From assembly GCF_032391395.1 (NCBI RefSeq), contig NZ_CP135916.1, positions 2,883,001 through 2,947,000 on the forward strand: 64,000 bases of DNA, read 5' to 3'. Of this stretch, positions 16,820 to 23,827 are shown piece by piece. A program made the translations under genes and the position numbers. Source of the DNA: Sphingomonas sp. Y38-1Y (GTDB lineage: Bacteria; Pseudomonadota; Alphaproteobacteria; Sphingomonadales; Sphingomonadaceae). The notes below the pieces were generated by a model. It was not told the DNA's origin. It did no database searches and saw only the letters and a list, made by a program, of their open reading frames with translations. How positions within the stretch are numbered: position 1 is the stretch's first letter; every line of letters starts with the position of its first letter.

Positions 16820-17563
16820 ATGCCTCGTTTGCGAGTCGCCGAACAGTTCGTCGAGAATGCGCGATCCGCGCCGGCGCAAAAGGACTTGTACGACGCTCTG
16901 ATCCGATGCTGTTCGGACATGGGCGTACGATATTTCGCGCTTACTCATCACATTGATTTCGGCAGGGAAGCCGGGCCGGCGATCAGACTTCACAACTATC
17001 CGCCGAGCTGGGAATCGTGGTTCGACGACAATGGACTTGGCCGCACAGACCCGATTCATCGCGCCTGCAATTTAGCAAGCGTTGGTTTTGCCTGGTCAGC
17101 GGTCCCCGCGATGATCAAGCTGACGCCTGACGACAAAATCGTACTCGATCGCGCCTACCAGATCGGGATCGGTGAAGGGTTTACAATTCCGGCAAGCGTT
17201 CCGGGCGAAGCGCTGGGCTCCTGTTCGTTTGCGGTCGAAGCCGGACTTCCCTTCCCGCAAGAGTTGCAGTTCGTCTGTCAGTTAATCGGTGCCTTTGCGT
17301 TTGAAGCGGCGCGGCGCATCTCGGGGTCGCGCCGGATCCTCCCCGATCCGATCCTCACTGACAGGCAACGCGACTGCGTGCTCTGGGCGGCCCGCGGCAA
17401 GACCGACTGGGAAATTTCGGTCATTCTAGGCATCGGCCATGAAACCGTGATCCAGCACCTCAAGCACGCGCGCGAGCGCTACAACGTCCAGAAGCGCGCG
17501 CTCCTGGCGGTACGCGCGTTGTTCGACGGATTGATCAGCTTCTCCGACATTCTCAAACACTGA
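16820..17563 (+). CDS. LuxR-family quorum-sensing regulator
   Basis: 247 residues from ATG 16820; in-frame GTG 16814 and ATG 16748 are alternatives. The N-terminal autoinducer-binding domain shows PPSWESWFDDNGLGRTDPIHRAC (conserved W, W, D) and GIGEGFTIPASVPG. The C-terminal LuxR HTH is LTDRQRDCVLWAARGKTDWEISVILGIGHETVIQHLKHARERYNV. It should bind an acyl-homoserine lactone and control target genes. The luxI-type gene follows 81 bp downstream on the same strand, the usual pairing. Confidence 0.9.
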   Translation: MPRLRVAEQFVENARSAPAQKDLYDALIRCCSDMGVRYFALTHHIDFGREAGPAIRLHNYPPSWESWFDDNGLGRTDPIHRACNLASVGFAWSAVPAMIKLTPDDKIVLDRAYQIGIGEGFTIPASVPGEALGSCSFAVEAGLPFPQELQFVCQLIGAFAFEAARRISGSRRILPDPILTDRQRDCVLWAARGKTDWEISVILGIGHETVIQHLKHARERYNVQKRALLAVRALFDGLISFSDILKH

Positions 17564-17644
17564 GGCACCCCCATTTCTTGGGATATCGCGCTTAGGCGCT
17601 GATTTGGATGCTTGGCCCCTCATCATTTCGAAGGGTCGGCATCC

Positions 17645-18271
17645 ATGGTTCTTCTGGTTGATTCCACTGCTGACAGCGTGCCCGACGGGGTGTTCCGCTC
17701 GATGCTTGCTGCGAGGAAGCGAGTATTTATCGACCTGCTCAGATGGGACCTTCCGGTGCTAGACGGGTGCTATGAGGTCGACCAGTTCGACGACGCTCAC
17801 GCCCGCTATCTCATCATCACCGATACGGATCAGGCGCATCTGGCATCGGCGCGGCTACTCCCAACCACCCGACCGCATATTCTCGACACGCTTTTCCCGA
17901 GGCTATGTCGCGGAGCGATCCCTCGCGGTCCGCAAGTTTGGGAAATCACTCGGTTTTGCCTTAGCCGGGAGTTGCGATCAGCAGGGCGGCGGCAGGCGCG
18001 CAACCAGCTCGTCTCCGCGTTGGCGGCACACGCGCTTCAGACGGGAATTAAAACCTACACCGGCGTCGCAGAGATGGCGTGGCTGCAGCAGATCTTGAAC
18101 TTCGGCTGGCAATGCCGCGCGCTTGGCGAACCTTTGCCAAGCGGCGCTGCACAGCTCGGCGCGCTAGAGATCACGATCACGCCGGAGACGCCGGCAGCTT
18201 TGGCCGCTGGCGGCGTGTGGTCGCCTATCCCACGCCATGAGCTCCCGGCGCGCCGCGCCGCAAACGGTTGA
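17645..18271 (+). CDS. Acyl-homoserine-lactone synthase (LuxI family)
   Basis: 208 residues, start ATG 17645. LuxI-family residues are present: RKRVFIDLLRWDLP (conserved R, F, W), YEVDQFDDAHARYLI (D and D), ASARLLPTTRPHIL (R) and VWEITRFCL (E, R). It makes N-acyl-homoserine lactone from S-adenosylmethionine and acyl-ACP. The acyl chain cannot be predicted. It is followed after 8 bp by the dioxygenase gene, so luxI, phyH-like and gntR appear to be one operon. Confidence 0.92.
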   Translation: MVLLVDSTADSVPDGVFRSMLAARKRVFIDLLRWDLPVLDGCYEVDQFDDAHARYLIITDTDQAHLASARLLPTTRPHILDTLFPRLCRGAIPRGPQVWEITRFCLSRELRSAGRRQARNQLVSALAAHALQTGIKTYTGVAEMAWLQQILNFGWQCRALGEPLPSGAAQLGALEITITPETPAALAAGGVWSPIPRHELPARRAANG

Positions 18272-18279
18272 GGTCCGAC

Positions 18280-19164
18280 ATGACCCAGAATTCCAAAACG
18301 ATGCCTGCTGATTTCGAGGTCGCGCTGGAACTACTGACAACCGAGGGGTGGTGCGTCATCCCCAACGCCCTGCCGCGCGCGACGATCGATGCGCTCGCTG
18401 CCGACCTTGCGCCGATCTACGAGGCAACGCCCTTCTGCCAGGGCGACTTCTACGGTGCGCATACCAAGCGGTTCGGAAGCCTGCTCAGGCGCTCACCGCA
18501 TGCCGCCGCGCTCGCTCGGCATGCGGTGATTTTCTCGGTGGCCGAAGCGATCCTGTCTCCCTGGTGTGATACGCTTCAGCTCAATCTGATGCAGGCGATC
18601 GCGCTCCATCCGGGCGCGCCCGCGCAATTTCCGCACCGCGACCAAGACATGTGGGAGGGGGTCAAGGGCGAGGTCGAGTATCTGGTCAATGTCATGTGGC
18701 CGCTGACGCCGTTCACGGTCGAAAATGGCGGGACGATCCTCTATCCGCGCAGTCATGGCCGCGAAGCGCTAAGTAACTCGGCACTCGAGAATCCGATCGT
18801 CGCCGAATATGGTCCCGGGGACGCGTTTCTATTCCTGGGATCGACGCTCCATGGGGCCGGTGCCAACCGCAGCGACGAGGTACGAAAGGCGGTCGTGGTG
18901 AGCTACTGCCTCGGCTGGCTCAAACCCTATGAAAACCAGTGGCTGGCCTATCCGCCAGCAATCGCGCGCGGCTTCGATCCTGACCTTGCCGCATTGGTGG
19001 GATACCGCCAGCACCGCCCCAATCTTGGCAACTACGAGGGCGTATGCCCCTCGCTTCTTCTTACCGGCAATCTCCCGGTCCATATCGGCGCGGTGGACGC
19101 GCTGCGACCGGACCAGGCTGCTGCCGTCGCCGGCCACCGCGTCAGCCAGGAGGCATCGACGTGA
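18280..19164 (+). CDS. Phytanoyl-CoA dioxygenase (PhyH)-family protein
   Basis: 294 residues from ATG 18280 (a TTG at 18268 overlaps the luxI stop). Fe(II)/2-oxoglutarate ligands are seen: HRD in AQFPHRDQDMWEG (about residue 120), the distal His in FLGSTLHGAGANRS (about 190), and the 2OG-binding Arg in DEVRKAVVVSYCLGW. Such enzymes hydroxylate acyl or other small molecules in the cytosol. Location directly behind luxI suggests either modification of the AHL or of another product of the locus; PhyH genes next to luxRI are, to my knowledge, recurrent in sphingomonads. Confidence 0.88.
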   Translation: MTQNSKTMPADFEVALELLTTEGWCVIPNALPRATIDALAADLAPIYEATPFCQGDFYGAHTKRFGSLLRRSPHAAALARHAVIFSVAEAILSPWCDTLQLNLMQAIALHPGAPAQFPHRDQDMWEGVKGEVEYLVNVMWPLTPFTVENGGTILYPRSHGREALSNSALENPIVAEYGPGDAFLFLGSTLHGAGANRSDEVRKAVVVSYCLGWLKPYENQWLAYPPAIARGFDPDLAALVGYRQHRPNLGNYEGVCPSLLLTGNLPVHIGAVDALRPDQAAAVAGHRVSQEAST

Positions 19165-19748
19165 GTCCGGTTCAGGCGATGGAGCGAAGCTATTCTGCAT
19201 TGAAGCAGATGCTGCGTGAAGGGCGGTTTGCACCGGGCGCCCGCCTCGAAGCCAACCGCATCGCTGATGAGCTAGGCGTCAGCATGACGCCGGTACGCGA
19301 TGTCCTGCACCGCCTCGTTGGGGAACGCCTGGTAGCCGCCAGCACCGGCGAGGGGTTTTATGTCCCCCGATTTACCGAGGCCGGTCTGAGGGACCTGTAT
19401 GAGTGGCATTCGACGCTGACGCTGCTCGCCGTGCGCACAGCGTGTCGAGCACCGGAACCCATCGCCGAAAGTCCGGATGCGAGCGACAGGTCGCAGGCAG
19501 ACCGCACCGCCCGCCTGTTCGAAGCGATCGCTGCGACAGCCCCCAACCGCGAGATCGGCACAGCGATCGCGAATGCAGGCGATCGCCTCCATTCTTTTCG
19601 CTTGCTGGAGGCGGCGGTGCTCGAGCCGATGCTGGGCGAACTCGATGTCCTGTCGATCTTCGACGCGAGCCTGCCTTCGGCCGTGCGGCGATATCATCTG
19701 CGACGCATGAAAGCGGCGCCAGGGCTGGTCGCCCGTCGGGGGATCTGA
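19161..19748 (+). CDS. GntR-family transcriptional regulator
   Basis: 195 residues from GTG 19161, which overlaps the dioxygenase stop as GTGA. The winged HTH is at about 8-75 (SYSALKQMLREGRFAPGARLE, ANRIADELGVSMTPVRDVLHRL). The C-terminal half is helical, as in the FadR/FCD group, but short and without a clear metal-binding set. It likely binds the palindromes just downstream, before each lasso precursor. GntR regulators accompany several proteobacterial lasso-peptide clusters. Confidence 0.88.
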   Translation: MSPVQAMERSYSALKQMLREGRFAPGARLEANRIADELGVSMTPVRDVLHRLVGERLVAASTGEGFYVPRFTEAGLRDLYEWHSTLTLLAVRTACRAPEPIAESPDASDRSQADRTARLFEAIAATAPNREIGTAIANAGDRLHSFRLLEAAVLEPMLGELDVLSIFDASLPSAVRRYHLRRMKAAPGLVARRGI

Positions 19749-19757
19749 CGCCTAGAA

Positions 19758-19772
19758 TATAATCCGAGTATA
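19758..19772. promoter_or_regulatory. Imperfect palindrome TATAAT-CCG-AGTATA, candidate GntR operator
   Basis: A 6-3-6 palindrome with one mismatch starts 10 bp after the GntR stop and lies 67 bp before the first lasso precursor. It is followed by TATAAACTTCTTATAGCGC, which is identical in the second unit at 20049. The conservation and the neighbouring GntR gene support an operator/promoter role. Confidence 0.5.
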
Positions 19773-19838
19773 AACTTCTTATAGCGCTGCGCTGGCTCGA
19801 ACATGGTCCGGCCGCATTCCGCGGCACGGAGAATGACC

Positions 19839-19970
19839 ATGGACCACGAAGCCAATGAACTCGTCGAGCTGATCGATCTGGGCGCCGCCAGCGTCGAGAC
19901 GCAGGGCGCCGACGAACGGCTGATCGACACGCTGGGCAAGCAGCCCGCAATGGGCCTTTCGGACGACTGA
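19839..19970 (+). CDS. Benenodin-family lasso peptide precursor 1
   Basis: 43 residues, ATG preceded by CACGGAGAATGACC. The leader (residues 1-22) contains VELIDLGAASVETQ with the conserved Thr at the second-last leader position, which directs cleavage by the B protein. The predicted core is residues 23-43: it starts GADERLID, so Gly1 and Asp8 can form an 8-residue macrolactam ring, and ends MGLSDD, like the benenodin/caulonodin tails. The threaded-ring structure is inference from family rules. No cyclase gene is seen nearby. Confidence 0.85.
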   Translation: MDHEANELVELIDLGAASVETQGADERLIDTLGKQPAMGLSDD

Positions 19971-19980
19971 CGACACAAAG

Positions 19981-20004
19981 CCGGTCCGGCTTCGGCCGGG
20001 CCGG
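19981..20004 (+). terminator. UUCG-tetraloop hairpin after lasso precursor 1
   Basis: CCGGTCCGGC-TTCG-GCCGGGCCGG forms a 10-bp stem with one G-U pair and the very stable TTCG loop, 10 bp after the stop. No T tract follows, so it may stabilise the precursor mRNA or partly end transcription. Confidence 0.6.
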
Positions 20005-20037
20005 TAAGGTCGGCGCAGCGACACCAACGCCGGTGAT

Positions 20038-20052
20038 TATAATCGCATTATA
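20038..20052. promoter_or_regulatory. Perfect palindrome TATAAT-CGC-ATTATA, candidate GntR operator
   Basis: A perfect 6-3-6 palindrome, 66 bp before the second precursor, at the same place as the imperfect one in unit 1. It overlaps the start of TATAAACTTCTTATAGCGC. Being AT-rich in GC-rich DNA, it stands out strongly. Confidence 0.55.
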
Positions 20053-20118
20053 AACTTCTTATAGCGCCCGACCCATCCGAACCTTGTCCTGTCGCATTCC
20101 GCGACACGGAGAGAAACC

Positions 20119-20250
20119 ATGGACCGCGAACCCACCGAAACCGTCGACCTGATCGATCTGGGTGCCGCCAGCGTCGAGACGCAGGGCGGCGACCAGGAAG
20201 TCATCGACTTCTCGGGTCAGCAGCCGAAGCTCGGGCTTTCGGACGACTGA
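20119..20250 (+). CDS. Benenodin-family lasso peptide precursor 2
   Basis: 43 residues, with a leader almost identical to precursor 1 (VDLIDLGAASVETQ). The core (residues 23-43) starts GGDQEVID and ends KLGLSDD; Asp8 is kept for the ring, while ring residues 2-6 and the loop (FSGQQP) differ from precursor 1. This is the pattern of duplicated and diversified lasso precursors. A hairpin follows before the B-like gene, as often seen between A and downstream genes. Confidence 0.85.
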   Translation: MDREPTETVDLIDLGAASVETQGGDQEVIDFSGQQPKLGLSDD

Positions 20251-20256
20251 CCCGCA

Positions 20257-20289
20257 GACGCCGGTCTGGCCGCATACCGGACCGGCGTC
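20257..20289 (+). terminator. Hairpin between lasso precursor 2 and B-like gene
   Basis: GACGCCGGTC pairs perfectly with GACCGGCGTC around a 13-nt loop, starting 7 bp after the precursor stop. In lasso clusters such a stem-loop is thought to favour high precursor mRNA over the processing genes. Confidence 0.6.
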
Positions 20290-20313
20290 ATGGTTCGAGA
20301 GGAAAGGCGAAAA

Positions 20314-20703
20314 ATGGTCTGGCGCATCCTGCCGCACGCGACCTGCTGTCGCGCAACCGACAAGCTGTTCCTGCTCGACCTGAGACAGGATCGCTACTTC
20401 TGCGTCCCCGAGAAGCTGGCGGCGACCATGCTCGCCTGGCTTGAGTGCGGCTTCTCATGCGCCCCGCCGAAAGCGGTGAACCTGCTCCTCGAACGCTCGC
20501 GAACGCTGCGCACAGGTGATCCCGAGGCGACCAATGCGCTTCGCGAGCATATCGCGATCCCGGAGCATATCGACGAGCTTGCCCGTGCTCGAGCGGCAAC
20601 ATCTGCATCGGGCCTCGCGACGGGCGCTATTGCATCACGAGCGGTGGCAATAAGCGTTACGGGGTATAGGAAACGCCAGATCGCCGGGTTCCCTCTCGAT
20701 TGA
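20314..20703 (+). CDS. Lasso peptide B-like protein, only the N-terminal recognition part (truncated)
   Basis: 129 residues from ATG 20314 (AAAGGCGAAAA upstream). Residues 1-45 (ILPHATCCRATDKLFLLDLRQDRYFCVPEKL) match the leader-recognition domain that opens proteobacterial lasso B proteins. The usual protein is 200 or more residues, with a C-terminal transglutaminase-like cysteine protease (Cys-His-Asp), which is absent here. The last 40 residues look unrelated, as if the frame was lost. It may be a stand-alone B1-like protein or, more likely, a pseudogene. The cyclase that should accompany it is not in the window. Confidence 0.6.
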   Translation: MVWRILPHATCCRATDKLFLLDLRQDRYFCVPEKLAATMLAWLECGFSCAPPKAVNLLLERSRTLRTGDPEATNALREHIAIPEHIDELARARAATSASGLATGAIASRAVAISVTGYRKRQIAGFPLD

Positions 20704-20845
20704 AGCAATGTGAGATGACGCCGCCCCAACCGTGAGACGAAGATTTGCTGTTCGCATTGCGATTAGCCGCGATCGTTGCGGTATATTTCGCAGCGCTGCT
20801 GATGGGCTAGAGGCGGAGCGGCTCTCACCGCCCCGCCGCTAGTCG

Positions 20846-21472
20846 TCAGTTCGCCTTTGTCGGCGCTGAGTCGACAGGCACCACAGCCGCCGGAGCAAGC
20901 GCCATCGTCGCGGCCTGAGCCGCTGGCGTAAACGCGATGTCCTCGTTTACGAAGCCCTTCGTGATCGCGCCTACCGGGATGACCGCGCTCGTGCCCGTCA
21001 TGAAGAAGCCGGCCGGGAGGAACACCACCGCCGAAACTGCGACGGCACCGCCGCCCGCGGCGACACCCTTGTCATCAAGATCGCCAGACAGGCGGATTTG
21101 TCGGCCATTAGCAGTCAGCGAAACAGCCCGCGCCTTGATGTAGCCGGACTTGCCCCACATACCCTTGTTCCGGACCTCGGTCACTTCGCCAACCGCAGGT
21201 GCGCCTGCGGGGATAACAATGTGGCCGTTCACGATCACCGCTTCCGACACTTCCATGTTGAATCGGTGCCCGACCTTCAGGTTTTTGCCCTTGGTTGTGA
21301 GCATTTCAAGCACGCGCAGAGGGACAGGCGTACCCGTTCGGACGATGTTTTCTGTCTGACCGGTTACCATCGGCGCGCTTGCGTCGACCGCGGTCGGTGT
21401 GCCTTCCTGGGCCATCGCGGGCGCACAGAAGAACGAAGCCGCGCCAAGCGCAGCGAGAAAACGCATTTTCAT
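20846..21472 (-). CDS. Exported hypothetical protein
   Basis: 208 residues with a clear signal peptide (MRFLAALGAASFFCAPAMAQ). The mature part has TGTPVPLRVLEMLTTKGKNLKVGHRFNMEVSEAVIVNGHIVIPAGAPAVGEVTEVRNKGMWGKSG, which looks like a small beta-domain, and a hydrophobic stretch GGGAVAVSAVVFLPAGFFMTG near 140-160. It probably works in the periplasm or is membrane-attached. Similar proteins occur in sphingomonads without known function. It is convergent with the lasso locus. Confidence 0.7.
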   Translation of the reverse strand: MKMRFLAALGAASFFCAPAMAQEGTPTAVDASAPMVTGQTENIVRTGTPVPLRVLEMLTTKGKNLKVGHRFNMEVSEAVIVNGHIVIPAGAPAVGEVTEVRNKGMWGKSGYIKARAVSLTANGRQIRLSGDLDDKGVAAGGGAVAVSAVVFLPAGFFMTGTSAVIPVGAITKGFVNEDIAFTPAAQAATMALAPAAVVPVDSAPTKAN

Positions 21473-21726
21473 ATAACCCCCCGGTTATTGGCGAGAATCG
21501 CCGCGCGGGATCAGGGGGTAAGTGCGCGGGATTGTCAACGAACCTTGATGCGGTGTTGCGTCGATACCGGACATGCTGCTCAGCCCGCGTCATCAGGAGC
21601 CGTCACGGTATGTAACCGCTACCGCATGACTGCCAACCGAGCCTTGTCAGTTGGACTGGCCGAACGGAGCGACGGCGTTGCACGCGACCAGTTAAGGAGG
21701 CGCTCCGCCAAAGCAGCCAGCAGCCT

Positions 21727-21978
21727 CTAGGGCATCACTGGCTTCGCGGCTGCGGCTGAAAACGTCCCCATGACGCTGATGCAAAATAGCGTGAGGCCCA
21801 GCTGATCCTGCACCTGCACCTCTAGCTCAGCATCAAGGATCGAGACCTTGCGCGAGCGCATCAAATCGCCGGTGTACTGTCGGGCCATCGTCTCAGCCGC
21901 TCTGAGGTCCACAAGCTCGATCGAGCTTTCGGCATGGTGTTCGCCGTTCTCATAAACGCAGAAGCGGTACATAGGCAT
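21727..21978 (-). CDS. Small DUF6894-like protein
   Basis: 83 residues, starting MPMYRFCVYENGEHHAESSIE and continuing LVDLRAAETMARQYTGDLM, a pattern of the small alphaproteobacterial DUF6894 family. It is probably cytoplasmic, with a short beta-hairpin and one helix. A diverged copy of exactly the same length but with an internal stop lies at 34161-34412. The function is unknown. Confidence 0.7.
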   Translation of the reverse strand: MPMYRFCVYENGEHHAESSIELVDLRAAETMARQYTGDLMRSRKVSILDAELEVQVQDQLGLTLFCISVMGTFSAAAAKPVMP

Positions 21979-22077
21979 TGCGCGCTAACGCTAACCGAAC
22001 CGGCAATCTCCATTGCATAACAAAGATCAGCAACTTCGCTCAATCACATAGCTGAGAACGCTGCCGCCCGGAGGCCA

Positions 22078-22437
22078 TCAGTCGGTGCATACGCGACCGG
22101 GCAATCCATGTTGTAGCACGCTCACGCAGCCCATTTGAGCATGAGCCTGCCAAGTTCCCACCGTGCGGGGCTGCTCTCCACGAACCCGCACGTAACTTTC
22201 AGGCAGCGTGCATTCGCCGATGCAATCTGACCTGGCGCGGCAAACCTCACCTGCGTCGGCGAAATTCTGTGAACAGAACAAGCGCTGTCCGCCTGGGCCA
22301 TATGGTCGAAGAACTCCCCCGGTTGCGGCACAGGCTGCTCGGCGTTCAGCCGAGGCGTCTGATTGAGTCGCCGTTGCCAAAGAAGCGATCGCTCCGCTTG
22401 CGGCCACGCCGATGCCGCAAAATATGGTCCACCTCAT
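22078..22437 (-). CDS. Exported cysteine-rich hypothetical protein
   Basis: 119 residues. A signal-like N-terminus (MRWTIFCGIGVAASGAIASL) is followed by a domain with eight or so cysteines: CAATGGVLRPYGPGGQRLFC, EVCRARSDCIGEC, MGCVSVLQHGLPGRVCTD. The spacing suggests a disulfide-bonded periplasmic protein. Family members of this shape occur next to DUF6961-like and SNase-like genes in sphingomonads. The function is unknown. Confidence 0.65.
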   Translation of the reverse strand: MRWTIFCGIGVAASGAIASLATATQSDASAERRAACAATGGVLRPYGPGGQRLFCSQNFADAGEVCRARSDCIGECTLPESYVRVRGEQPRTVGTWQAHAQMGCVSVLQHGLPGRVCTD

Positions 22438-22482
22438 GCGGTCACGATAACAAGCGGCTGAGTGTCTGCAACGCCGGAAAGA

Positions 22483-22674
22483 TTACGTCGGCCGTTCCGG
22501 CCGCTGATCCAGCGCATCCAACCGGCTGGCGATCTCTAACCACCTCGCTACGCCATCATCGTCACCGGCGAGCGCGAGAGCAGTGATCCGCTCGGCGACA
22601 TGATCCGCCGCTTTGTCACCGTGCTGGCGCTCTACCATAAGCGCTTCAGCCCAGCGTTCTTCATCGGGGGTCAT
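22483..22674 (-). CDS. Small DUF6961-like protein
   Basis: 63 residues from ATG 22674 (an in-frame GTG at 22680 is possible). The sequence TPDEERWAEALMVERQHGDKAAD and VAERITALALAGDDDGVARWLEIASRLDAL is typical of the small helical DUF6961 proteins of sphingomonads. Its ATG overlaps the TGA of a short hydrophobic frame (VYIEFGIVVVISVAALLSPWL) upstream, which hints at a further tiny membrane peptide. The function is unknown. Confidence 0.65.
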   Translation of the reverse strand: MTPDEERWAEALMVERQHGDKAADHVAERITALALAGDDDGVARWLEIASRLDALDQRPERPT

Positions 22675-22747
22675 AGCCACGGTGACAGCAGCGCCGCGAC
22701 CGAAATCACCACCACGATCCCGAACTCAATGTAGACCGCCCGGCGCC

Positions 22748-22930
22748 TCAGATCTGACCACGCGCGCGCAATACCGCCGCGAACTGCTCCCGGGTATTGC
22801 CAGCCGCCCCGTCGTGAAGCTCCTGCACCATCTCGTCGGTCATGAGAGCGCATGCCTGGTACAAGTCGGCGACTTCCTTCGGCAGACCGTCTGGGGCCCG
22901 CGTGGGCGCGTCGTCGTTCGCTGCGGTCAT
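22748..22930 (-). CDS. Small hypothetical protein
   Basis: 60 residues starting MTAANDDAPTRAPDGLPKEV; a helical second half (ADLYQACALMTDEMVQELHDGAAGNTREQFAAVLRARGQI). It is the first of a run of small minus-strand genes (22.9-22.5 kb). In another frame, the stretch from its stop region to 22671 encodes a hydrophobic peptide, but no canonical start codon can be placed for it. No family is recognised. Confidence 0.5.
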   Translation of the reverse strand: MTAANDDAPTRAPDGLPKEVADLYQACALMTDEMVQELHDGAAGNTREQFAAVLRARGQI

Positions 22931-22997
22931 GCATGACGTGTTATGGCGGATCAACGTTGTCGATCAAGACACGTATTGCCCAGGTGCGACGCCTGTT

Positions 22998-23429
22998 TCA
23001 GCAGCGATGCCGCCGCCAATACCGCGCCCACTTCAGCACGGTTCCGGTCTTCACCATCGCGCACGATAGGTCGCCTACGCGCGGCGACGTGCACCAAGCT
23101 GCAGTCCTCTTCCCGCGTCCGCTTCCGTCCGATCTGCACGACAGCATCGGCCCGGTGACAAGGATGTGCCCTTCGCGGGATCGACCAACTCGGCGGCCAA
23201 CCAGCCGCACAAGGGCGTCGCGTGCGGCTTCGGCGCTGGCAGATGGGCACGGCTGTTTCGATCGGCACGTTCCATCCCCCTCGCGCGCCGCGATCCCAGA
23301 TAGTCGGATTCGCGGCCCCTCAGCGCACCAAAGCGGCCCATCGCCATCCCAAACCCGGATCGGCGTGCAGGTGAAAGTCGTGCCGGAAGGTACGACATCG
23401 GCGGCCAAGGCGGCGAAGAAGAAGATCAT
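22998..23429 (-). CDS. Thermonuclease (SNase)-like exported protein
   Basis: 143 residues. After a short hydrophobic start (MIFFFAALAADVVPSG) come TPIRVWDGDGPLWCAEGPRIRLSGIAAREGDGTC, CPSASAEAARDALVRLVG, and CRSDGSGRGKRTAAWCTSPRVGDLSCAMVKTGTV. This is an SNase-like (staphylococcal nuclease OB-fold) protein with extra cysteines, a type frequent in sphingomonads. Whether it keeps nuclease activity is unclear because the catalytic Arg/Glu set is not obvious. It is probably periplasmic. Confidence 0.7.
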   Translation of the reverse strand: MIFFFAALAADVVPSGTTFTCTPIRVWDGDGPLWCAEGPRIRLSGIAAREGDGTCRSKQPCPSASAEAARDALVRLVGRRVGRSREGHILVTGPMLSCRSDGSGRGKRTAAWCTSPRVGDLSCAMVKTGTVLKWARYWRRHRC

Positions 23430-23827
23430 CGTGTTTTGTAGCTTTGAATCGGCAAGTCGCCATCCGAACCCGATGCCCCGATGATTTAAAACCGCTCATC
23501 GTGGCAATGGCCTTGCCGGCCACTGTATCCCCCTGCCCTCGCTACGAACAAAGGGGTCAATCGCTCACTCGACGTATGGCACTGCGGTGCGTGTGGTTGC
23601 GCAACCCATCGGACACCGACAGGCACAGAATATCCTTGTATGGGCGTCGACTTGAGGATGCTTGATCCTGAAGTCTGAAGCGACTGACCCGACGAGCTGT
23701 CGATGGAGCTAATTGCGAGCGCTTTTACTAATTCTGAGCTAATTACCCATCGTTGCGTTTATTAGCAGCTGGCTTAGCGATCTGACACCGTTCCGGTCGC
23801 AAATATAACCGTCGTAACGACAATTGA
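23430..23827. other. Intergenic region without recognised gene
   Basis: About 400 bp between two minus-strand genes. The left half is GC-rich and its frames are only shadows. The right half (23690-23820) is AT-richer, with two similar pieces (GAGCTAATTGCGAGC and GAGCTAATTACCC). It presumably holds the promoter of the SNase-like gene and the end of the receptor transcript. Confidence 0.4.

Larger units (their letters stand above)
19758..20250 (+). repeat. Tandem duplication of lasso precursor units
   Basis: Two units (19758-19970 and 20038-20250) have the same layout: palindrome, TATAAACTTCTTATAGCGC, GC-rich leader with GTCCGGCCGCATTCC/GTCCTGTCGCATTCC, ribosome site CACGGAGA, and a 43-residue precursor gene. 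Both units are 213 bp long. Leader-coding parts are nearly identical, and the core-coding parts are clearly diverged. Confidence 0.85.

Noticed and set aside
17564..17644. A lux box in front of luxI
   Set aside because: No convincing 18-20-bp palindrome with ACCTG/CAGGT-like arms is visible in the 81-bp gap.
22671..22934. 87-codon minus-strand frame with a hydrophobic end
   Set aside because: The first two thirds are a shadow of the 60-residue gene. Only the last 25 residues look like a membrane helix, and no start codon can be placed, so no gene is called.
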